Source of the DNA: Acidimicrobiia bacterium
GTDB taxonomy: Bacteria; Actinomycetota; Acidimicrobiia; Spongiisociales; UBA5794
Direction of reading: 5' to 3'
DNA length: 49,340 nucleotides
Assembly: GCA_030066715.1 (NCBI GenBank)
Contig: JASJBC010000013.1
Coordinates: 1 to 49,340 of the forward strand
Part shown: positions 36,531-46,700 of the stretch, in pieces
How positions within the stretch are numbered: the first letter of the stretch is position 1
Layout: the number at the start of each line of letters is the position of its first letter
Notes under the pieces: model-generated
Databases searched by the model: none
Told to the model about the DNA's origin: nothing
The model's input: the letters and a program-made list of their open reading frames with translations, nothing else
Translations under genes and position numbers: made by a program

Positions 36531-36880
36531 TGGGAATACCATATCCAGGTACACTTCCGACTAACTTCCAGACTCAAGGGTATAAGGAGACTGGGGCGGA
36601 TAATCAGATTCGCTCCCAGATGGACGTTGGTCCACAGAAAGTTCGTCGTCGTACTACGGCTAATGTGAGGAAGATCACAGGTCAATTCTTCCTAACTCCT
36701 GCACAGTACACGACTTTTAAGACGTTCTATGAGACAGACACTTCGTACGGAGTAACTCCGTTTGATTTCACTGATCCTCATGGGAACACTAACGAATATC
36801 GATTCGTTAAGCCACCAGTCTATAGTCCCAATGGGAACGTAGAGTGGCTTGTTCGAGTCGAATGGGAGCAGCTTCCGTAA
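36530..36880 (+). CDS. Minor tail protein (gpM-like position), 116 aa
   Basis: TAATG overlap with tape measure. Pattern ...RRRTTANVRKITGQFFLTPAQYTTFKTFYE...G..PFDFTDP.G....YRF..P..Y matches small minor tail proteins that follow the tape measure in lambda-like tails. Ends VEWLVRVEWEQLP. Confidence 0.75.
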   Translation: MGIPYPGTLPTNFQTQGYKETGADNQIRSQMDVGPQKVRRRTTANVRKITGQFFLTPAQYTTFKTFYETDTSYGVTPFDFTDPHGNTNEYRFVKPPVYSPNGNVEWLVRVEWEQLP

Positions 36881-37356
36881 TGGCTCGTAACGTATCATTA
36901 CCAGCAATTCAGGCATCCCTCGCTCAGCAGACTGACGAGGTATATCTCGTATTGCTAGAGATTAGTCATCCTGATCTGATGAATCCGATTCGTGTAGTCA
37001 ATAATAACGAGGATGTGACTAGTAACATGAACGTGTACACAGCGTTTCCGTTCATGATCCAGTTACCTGACGATCAGGAAGGTCGAGAACCTCGTGCCGA
37101 ACTTCGTATCGATAACGTATCTCGCATGCTTATTGACGAGATTCGATCTCTTTCGACGCCGCCTACAATCACCATTAGTGTGATATTGGCATCGTCACCA
37201 AATGTCATTGAGTGGGGACCGCTAGAATTTCTCACACAGGGCGCGAACTACGACGCGCAACAGATCACCTTTGGCTTAGTCTACACGATTTTTGCTGAAG
37301 AGCCGTTTCCGTTTCGACAGTTCGATACGATTAACTTCCCAGGTATGTTTAAGTGA
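36880..37356 (+). CDS. Minor tail protein L-like, DUF1833 family, 158 aa
   Basis: The ATG at 36880 overlaps the previous stop. DEVYLVLLEISHPDL (19-33) and AELRIDNVSRMLIDEIRSLS are the DUF1833 signature, the equivalent of lambda gpL without the iron-sulphur cysteines. Confidence 0.8.
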   Translation: MARNVSLPAIQASLAQQTDEVYLVLLEISHPDLMNPIRVVNNNEDVTSNMNVYTAFPFMIQLPDDQEGREPRAELRIDNVSRMLIDEIRSLSTPPTITISVILASSPNVIEWGPLEFLTQGANYDAQQITFGLVYTIFAEEPFPFRQFDTINFPGMFK

Positions 37357-37760
37357 TTGCTCCCTGGGCGTTTAAGTATATTGGGCTACCGTACAAGGAT
37401 GCTTGTTGGGGCCCTGAGTTCTTCGATTGTTGGGGACTATTGTCTCATGTATACAAGGAAGAATTCGAAATAGATATTACACAAGACATGACTATGTACA
37501 ATAGTCGTGTTGGGAAGGTTAAGAGACTAGCCAAGTATGTGAGCTTATGGCGGCCAGTCGATGAACCAAAGGTTGGAGATGGAGTATTATTCCTGATTCA
37601 TGGAACAACACCTCATTGCAGCATATACATCGGGGATGGAAAAGTACTGCACGCAGTAGAGGGAATAGATTCATGTATCGATACAATAAGCTCCCCAAGA
37701 TGGAAGTCGAGACTTGAAGGATATTACGAATACGTCGGTCCGCGTACTAGCGAAACCTAA
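37353..37760 (+). CDS. NlpC/P60-type tail-tip cysteine peptidase, 135 aa
   Basis: GTG start in a GTGA overlap. Catalytic Cys26 in FFDCWGLLSHVY and His88 in PHCSIYIGDGKVLHA fit the NlpC/P60 fold used in lambda gpK-type tail-tip assembly and possibly peptidoglycan cleavage during entry. Its end overlaps the start of the giant tail gene by 47 bases. Confidence 0.85.
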   Translation: MIAPWAFKYIGLPYKDACWGPEFFDCWGLLSHVYKEEFEIDITQDMTMYNSRVGKVKRLAKYVSLWRPVDEPKVGDGVLFLIHGTTPHCSIYIGDGKVLHAVEGIDSCIDTISSPRWKSRLEGYYEYVGPRTSET

Positions 37761-40700
37761 TCCTTTCAAGGAAGAGGTTCTCGAGGCACATATCGCCCCA
37801 GGTATGTCCCTGCGCGAGATTCTTGGAAATGACAGTAATCATTTCCTCATCTCTCTTAATGGAGAGATGGTGCCCTGCGAAGAATGGAATTTAACATTCC
37901 CTAGTGATGACGATATAGTCCTTATTACACGACTACCTCAAGGTGACTTTGGTAAGGACCTTCTGCGAATTATCGCAGTCATCGTTGTCATCTGGTTCGC
38001 ATGGTGGGCCGCACCATATCTGGCCGCTTACTTTGGCGGGACAATCGCATTCTGGCAATCAGCTCTCATGTTTGCTGGCGTGGTATTGGTCAACGTACTT
38101 CTCCCGCCAGAGCTTCCAAAGATAGATCAGGGTGAGAGAAAGCGTCTCAATTCTCTGACAGGCACGAGAAACAGTTTTGCTCCCTTCGCTACGATACCCA
38201 ATCTATACGGTGAGCATAGGCTATATCCTCCCTATGCGTCTGTTCCGTATACCGAGATTGTCGGTGAAGACCAGTACTTCAATGGCATATTCTGCGTCGG
38301 TCTTGGTGAGTACAAGATCGATGGTAATAGTATCAAGATTGGCGAAACACCTGTCACTCAATATGAAGATGTCGAGATTCGACAGACTGATCAACCCGCT
38401 CAGGTCGATATTTTCGAGGAACAGCTTAATGTAAGGTTGGATCAGACGGCCGAGCCTGGTGAATCCGGAACGCGTACCACACAAGCCAATACCGACCAGA
38501 TCGGTCTAGACTTCTTGATGCCATCTGGCTTGATTCAGATTGATAGCGACGATGGTGATAAGCACTTCATTCGTATCCATCTTCTGATTGAGTTCAGAGA
38601 AAGCGGTACTATGGATCCGTGGGTTAGTATGACGACCACGGATTGGGGTAATACTACCCGTGGTACTAACGAGATTATTACCAACGATGGTCTTGGTGCC
38701 GATGTAATCATTCTAACTCTTCTCGGTGCAACCTTCATTACCGCTGAGTATGGAGGAATGCAGGTATCGAATCTTAATCCTGATTGGGTTGAGATTATCG
38801 CCCGTACACGTGATCCTCTTAGAGTAGGGCTGATATTCCCTCCAGGTAGTCGTAAGACTTGGGACGTACGTGTTACTCGTATGCGTACCCAGCTCGATAG
38901 TCGTACGACCTTTGACGAAAGCAGTAATGCATGGGATCAATTTGCAGCGACGTTTATTTGGATCTCGATAAAGAGTTATGATACCACTACTCCTGCAGTA
39001 GCTCTTCCAGCGGGCATAGCTACGTTCCTTCAGGTACGTATTCGAGCCACTGATCAATTGACCGGCGGTCTGGATAGTCTAAATCTCGTAGCAACGAGAC
39101 GTCTACGTAGTTGGAATAAGGGTATGCAGCAGTTTGATCCTGCTGTGGATACACGGAGTCCTGCTTGGGCATTTCTTGATGTACTGACAGGTCTGGGTAA
39201 TGCAAGAGGCATTGCTCCAGGAGATGAAATAAATAAGATTCTCCTAGACGACCTTGCGGATTGGGATACGTATACTACTACAGAAGGTTTTGCGTATGAT
39301 GAGGTCATCGACTACAGTACGTCTGTATTCGAGGCTCTTTCTAAGATAGCCAGTGTCGGCCGAGCCGCTGTTACCAATAGAGACGGTAAGTGGGGCATTA
39401 TCCAAGAACAGCTTGAGGGTAATGCCGTCCAGTACTTCACACCTCGTAACTCATGGGGATTCAGTGTATCTAAGAGATTCGTTGATTATCCGCATGCCCT
39501 TAAGGTTCGTTTTAACTCACGTGAAGACGGATGGCAGGAAGTCGAGCGAATCGTATACGACGATGGATACAATGCCGGCAATGCCACTAAATTCGAGGTC
39601 ATTGAGTTATCAGGTGTAACTGATCCAGGCCATGCGTGGCGGATTGGTCGTTACACCATGGCTTCTATCAGACTGAGGCCTGAGATATTCACCTTTAATA
39701 CTGACGTTGAGCATATCATCTGTCAGCGAGGTGACCATATCCTTATGGCCCATGATATTCCGTTATGGGGTACGGTCTACGGTCGAATCACTGATATTAA
39801 TGGAAATACTGTTACTATCGATGAGGCGGCGGTACTCGATGGCATGACCAGCTATCGAATGAGAGTTCGTCTTGACGATGGAACATCAGTTATAGGGGAC
39901 CTTACTAGCCAAGGCGGTGAGACCTTCGATCATACGTTTACTCCGTCTATTCCGGCCGGCGTACAGGTTGGTGACCTGGTCATGGTCGGCGAGATCGGTA
40001 CGGAGACACAGGAACTGGTCGTAATCGCTATCGAGCCAGGTCAGGAACTGTCCGCCCGTATTACCTGTATGGAAGCGAATGACGCTATTATCAATGCTGA
40101 TACTGGCGCTATTCCTCCGTATACACCACAAATTACACTACCCGCAGACCCGTCAACTGTGGCTCCTGCGGCTCCGTATGATGTTCAGGCTTCTTCTGAA
40201 AACCTACAGATGCAGCCGGATGCCGCTAGTAACGTACGCCCAAGAATCACTGTGAGTTGGAGCCTAGTAGGTGACGCTGCACAGAGATGGAAGGCTCTTA
40301 AGGCACAAGTTAGATACAGAGAATATGACGCTCTGTACGACGGCGGTACGTGGAACTACATCGATGTAACTAATGGCTTTAACAGCCAGGCTACTATTCC
40401 TAATGTCGATATAGGTCTTGAGTATGAGATTCAGGTAAGAGTAATCTCTCCATATGACCAGCCCTCATCTTGGTCTACCCCGATCTTTCATACTGTAGGC
40501 GGAGCTACTCGTACTCTTGTTACAGTAGACGGAATTGTTTGTACAGGTATTCCAGGTGGAGTTGAGATTGACGTAGACTACACCAACGTAGTGATTCGTA
40601 CGGGTTCGTATATAGAGTTTGCTTACGGAACTATCAATGATCGTGCTGATGCGGGTACTGTGCTAGTCCAGTTCCCTGTTCCTGCAAACCTCACTACTCT

Positions 40701-43700
40701 CACGATAATTTCCTATGTTATCCCGTTCGATGATACTACTGAACGTTTCTTCTGGGCGAGATTAGTAGACGCATTTGGTAACATATCTGATTGGGAGCCG
40801 ATTAGCTCTATTGCTGGTGTAGCGGCTACGCCTCTACAAGCGACTACGGATTTCTACTATATTCGTCCTCTGAACGGCACGGCTATCAAGAACGGTACAG
40901 GTACACTGACTATTGAGGCTCGCCTCAATAACGGTGGTTCTGATAATCTGCTTAGTTCTGGCACGATACAACTCTTTGATCCGCTTAACCAAGTCCTGAC
41001 GGTTCCTAACGGCTATCAAGTAGGTTCCGATGGGTATACTGGTGTACTTGATGATACCAATATCAATGGCGATATTATCATTACACTTAAGGATGGGCCT
41101 ACGGGCAACCCTCTCGATACGATTGCACTCGTAGACATAGATGACGGCGGTCCAGGTCAAGACGCTATCTACGCGTTTATTTCTCCGACTAACGGTCTAG
41201 CGTGGTCTAGAGACGAGGGCGGTGTACAGAGTCCTGTCGGAAATACTACCAACCTTGATGTCACATTCGTAATTGCGGGTGTAGAAGTAGCTCGAGTCTC
41301 TCGACAGATCGAAATACAGCAGTCGTTCGGTTACGGTATCTTGCTAGATAACGGCGCTGTAGCTCACTCTAGTGGCGATCTTAACGCAACTCGTGTAACT
41401 ACCAATGTCACAACCGTAAACTACACAGCAACAGTAGAGTACACATATAGTTTTGATGGAATTACGGCTTCTATAGCTGAGACAGTGCTGTCATCTCGCG
41501 GTGCTCTCGCATTTAGCCGATTCTACATCAAACCCACAAATGGTACAGCTATTCGAGACGGCGTCGGTACACTGACTGTCGAAGCTCGCGAGCTTACCAA
41601 TGGCCAGGACACACTACTCAGTTCTGGCACGATTCAGCTCTATGATCCATCTAACCAGATCGTCAACGTAGCCAATGGCTATCAGACAGGTTCTGACGGA
41701 TATACTGGCGTACTTGATGCTACGAATATCAGCAATGATATCGTACTCACGCTGAAGGATGGAATCGCAGGTCTCCCGCTCGATAGTATTACTCTTGTAG
41801 ATATTGCTGACGGTGCTGACGGAGCACCGGGTACAGATGGTTCTGATGCCGTAGCAGGTTTTATCGAGCCTACCAATGGTCTATCATGGTCTCGTGAAGG
41901 AGCTAGTGGCGCTTGGGTTCCAGCCGGTACTACGACTGAACTCGACTGTACGTTCGTACAGGGCGGGGTCGAAGTAGCTCGAGTCTCCTATCGAATTACT
42001 CTAGATCAAGGCGACGGCACGCTTACTGGCTCTGCGATAGCTCACTCAGGCGGCGATCTGAACGCATCTCGTGTTACAATCACACCAGTAGGTACTGGTA
42101 CACGAGTCATGAGCGTAGACTTTGTCTATAGCTTTAGCGGAGATGTAGCAGCAGTATCCGAGACAGTAGGTACGACAAGAGGCGGTGGTACAGGTCTACC
42201 AGGCCAGTTCACGTCTCTAAGATACGACGATCTCGATACAACCCAGCTCGCAGCAGGTCTCGGTCGTTATGCACTTCTTAGTAACGTGCTGACGAATACG
42301 TCTGGTGTCCAGAACAATTTCCAAAATGCTGACGGTCTTCTCATCAACATGATCGATAGTGACGGTGCTAATTACCGTCTTATCTGGTCAGAAATTCGAG
42401 AAGGCGATCGTATCGTGTACAGGATTTCTCCTACACGATGGTTCACCTATGTCGTTACAGATACTGAGTTCCAGTACGTCGGTACTGGCGCGGCTCAAGC
42501 CGTCAAGTTCGATATATCTATTCTTGACTGGGAGGACCCAGACCCGACTGTAAACCAGCCGTCTACTTCTGGTAATGATGTAACATTTGAGATTCACAAG
42601 TCTAGTTTCGATATAGCTCAACAGCCGATTATTGATCCTGATTTTGATTTGTCCGTAGCTCTTACTGGACCTACGGGCACTATCTCTGATCCACAGTTCG
42701 AAGTATTCCCGGGTAATCAAAACTTCTGGGTATGGGCTCGTGATACTTTTGCTATCGGCGGTACAGGGTCACAAGAACCCTACCCAACCATGGCTCTTGA
42801 GTCTAATGGTGTAAACGGCTCTAACTCTGTACATTGGCAAGAAGCTGTATCTGGGACTGAGGGTACTAATAACCAGTTCGGTCAGGCCCTGTATCTCTAC
42901 CATGCTCACCGATTTCGTACTAATACACCGTCCTTTACGGTTAAAGTTCGAGCCCGTAACCTAAGCTCTAATGGCTCATTTAACCTATTCTTCAGGATGT
43001 ACGGTTATGCTAGCCCTCGAGGCGGAACTCCTGAAGACTTTACGGATCAAGGCGATGCGTTTCTCTCTATTCCAGCAAGTACGACAACTTATCAGGAATA
43101 TACGTTACATCTAACGTCTTCAGCAACAGGAACTGACGCTCAGTTTTGGAATCTTCGAGTATCTCATGATCGCACAGTAGGTGCCGGTGGGTTTATCGCT
43201 AGCGATCTTCGTGAATGTGATATAGACTCAATCTTCGTAAGTCCAGATGCTGCGGTATTCGGTACACCAACGTATGTTGGAAGTACTGATGTTCCGCCAG
43301 GGCTAGTCCCATCATCTAACACTGTCAGTGATTCTGGTAAGTACTTGAGATCAGACGGCACATGGGGCAATCCTCCAGGTGGCGCAGCATCTAACTCCTT
43401 TGTTGATCACATTATCACAGATGTAGATTCTGGGTATACTTGGGGCGCACCGCCAAGAACTGTTAGTGCAGAGAGTGGATCGGATACTCTTACATGGATT
43501 GAAGGTAGTGGTATAAGATTACGCGCTGATACCACTCTTGACGCGATTCGTATTGAATCACGAGTTCCATCAGGTACAGTTAACCGAGCTATGCTCTACT
43601 GGGATGGTCCTGGTCAGGAATGGGAGCAGGTCGACAATATTCGAATCAGTGGTCGTGCTGTACTCGAGTTTTACGAGAATACGAACGATACCCGTCATGC

Positions 43701-46700
43701 TAGTATTGATGCAGCAGCCGACTATCTACGTATTGGTCCTAGCGGTGCTCAACCACTCAATGTCCTTGATGTACGCTTCATTAATTGGGAGCGTATAACC
43801 AATGACGGATCGTACTATACGGCCTATAGAGCAGCGGCAGAGGACGATATTACGTCGGTCACCCTCGGCTTTGCGGACGACTATGGCCAGTACTGGGCAC
43901 GTCTCTCAGACGGTGCACCGATGTACACGAAGGCCGACGGTACGGACCTCGAGCTTGGACCTTCTGGCTCTGGTGCGTCTGTAGGCGGTAAGTGGAGCTA
44001 TGACTCTACTATTACTGCGGCTGATCCAGGCGCTGGAAACTTCAGACTCAATAACGCCAATCCAAGTCTAGCGACTGCTCTCTACATAGCTGATGAGACT
44101 GAGACAGGTGTAGACTTCAGCACAATTCTCAATGCTCTAGATGTTGGGGATCAAGTTTTCCTCCAGAATCTTGAAGATAGTAACGAGGCTCTTCTCGTAA
44201 CTATCAGTAGCAAGACTGACAACGTAGGATGGTTTAACTTCGGCTTTACTGTTAACGATAACAATGGAACTAGCTGGACGAATGGTAAAGAGTTTGGATT
44301 CATTCTCCTTCTCGGGGTAACTGCGGGTAATGCTGTACAGATTTCTGGTACTCCAGTCGACAACCAAGTTGCGGTGTGGACGAGTGCCTCAGCTATTGAG
44401 GGAACGACAGGTCTAACATGGGACGGCTCGGCCTTTCAGGCTAGTGGATCGGGTCGATTCGGTAGCGTAAATAACTACATCGATTTTGACTTCGCTACCA
44501 ATAACGTCAATATTGAATTCGGGTCTCTTGATGATGTAGTCAACTTCGGTGCATCATCCAATATCGAGAGATATACGTTTAACGCGCCTCTTAATCTCTT
44601 AGAAATAGCCCCGACCGCCAACGTGGCGGGTCATGGTGCTCTCTGGATGAGAGGAGAAGTTGCTGGTAGTGTAGCCCTTCATAGAGACGATACAGGTGCT
44701 GACGTAGTTCTCGGTACTCACTATGAAGGTGATTATCGATTCAGTACGACCCAGACGATGGCCGACCCAGGAGCCGGTTACTTCCGACTGAGTGGCGCTA
44801 TCTATGGCTCGAACATCGCTATTAGCAAGACGGATCGTCTAGGTAATGAACCGCCATTCCTTAAGTATCTCGATGTCAACGACATCATAGCGATTCAGCA
44901 TCGGACTAACGACGACAAATACGCGCAGTACAAGGTAACGTCTATCACAGACAATACCACGTGGTTCCAGATTAACACGACTACTACACCGTCTGGAGCG
45001 TTTGGCGGTACGTTCCCTGTCAATAATGATCAGTTCGCGATTAAGACGAGTCCACTCAACCTGTCCACGTCAGTAGGTGCGGGCACGTTCTTTGGCTCTA
45101 CATTGAGATGGGATACGGTCGAGTCTGAGTGGCAGGAGACTGGCGCGCTGGACCTTTCGTCTGATGACCAGGTGATCTTCAGACAAGGTGGAGCCAACCG
45201 ATTCGTAATCAATCCGTCTGCAACAGCAGTAAATATGCAGATGATAGGTACTGGCGGGAGCATTATTCTCGATCCAGGCCAAGCCCTTAATTCTAAGGTT
45301 GTTATCGGTGGCGGTATTGGTTCTGGGTCAGTTCTCCAGCTCAGTCAACACATCAATAATCGTCCACCTGGTCTAACAGACACTGGTACGATCTATGTTT
45401 ACACGACTGGTAGTCTCGTAGAGCCCGACCTTTATTACCGAGCTGAGGCCGGTACAGATTATCTAATAGCTGGCCCCAATGTAGGTCAGGTTCCAGCGGG
45501 TACGACAGACAACGCGCTCCTCAAGTGGGATACCGCCACTTCTAAGTGGGTCGAAGAAACCGACGCAAGAATCGCTGATTCTGGCTTCTTGACTTTTGTT
45601 GGCGGCTCGTCTTCCGACGGTTTGGATTTTGGTGCCGCGGTAGCGGCATCTACGACCGACGTATCGCGTCATCTGGACCTTTATGGTGGTACATACGGTA
45701 TAGGCATAACTGCTGGCGCGATGAACTTCTTAGTCAACAGCGCGCTCAAGGCACAGTTTACCTCGACAGCTATCGCCCTAAATGACACCACTACAATTGA
45801 TGACGGTAACGCTGCGACCCCTCTGGTACTCAGACGCTCTAACGCTACAGCCGCCCAAGTATCTATCGAGTTTACCGCGACCGGCGCGGGTATCACGGAT
45901 ACTTCTCGCTGGCTAGGTAACAGTGCTAATGAGCCTTACTGGGCTACATCGTCCAATATCGGTACAGGCGATAAGCTCTGGCACGAGGGTGATTTTACTC
46001 AGTCGGATATTAACAATTGGAATGCGGCCGGTACTGGCAATGTAAATAGTTCAGGAGTACCAGTCGATAATCAGTTGGCCATATGGACTAACTCGAACAC
46101 TATCGAGGGTGATGCCGATCTTACATGGAACGGTTCCCGACTGACGGTTAACGGTCAGGCCTGGTTTACTGGAAGTAGTGTAGAGATTCAGAATCAGGGC
46201 GAACTCTATCTACAAGACGATGACGCTGTGGGCGGCGTAGACGCTCGTACATGGAGTCTACGGTCGGTCGATAACTCGTTCATCATCGCTACCACTAACG
46301 ATGCTCGTAGTACTAAGACTTCTGCTCTAATTCTCAGTCGTTCAGGCACTAACCCGACGACTGCACTGTTTAGCGGAATGACTCTGAGTATAGGTACGTC
46401 CAGTACGACTTTCGCTCGTCAGACTGACGACTCTCTGCGACTGACGACCTCGTCTGGATACATCGATATTGGTCCGAAGAATTCGTCGTACAGCCACATC
46501 TATACGGATCGTGCGAATTTCTACTTTAACCAGGGCTCGTTCTTCCAAGGGCCAGTAAGAATACAGGAACAGGCCTCAGCTGATGCCGATGTAGCTGCGT
46601 TCCATCAGTTCTGGACGAGAAACAGTAATCCAACTATCGCCTTCATGACTGATGATACTGGTGTAGATTACCCGATAGGTTACAACTCGCTACCTATCGC

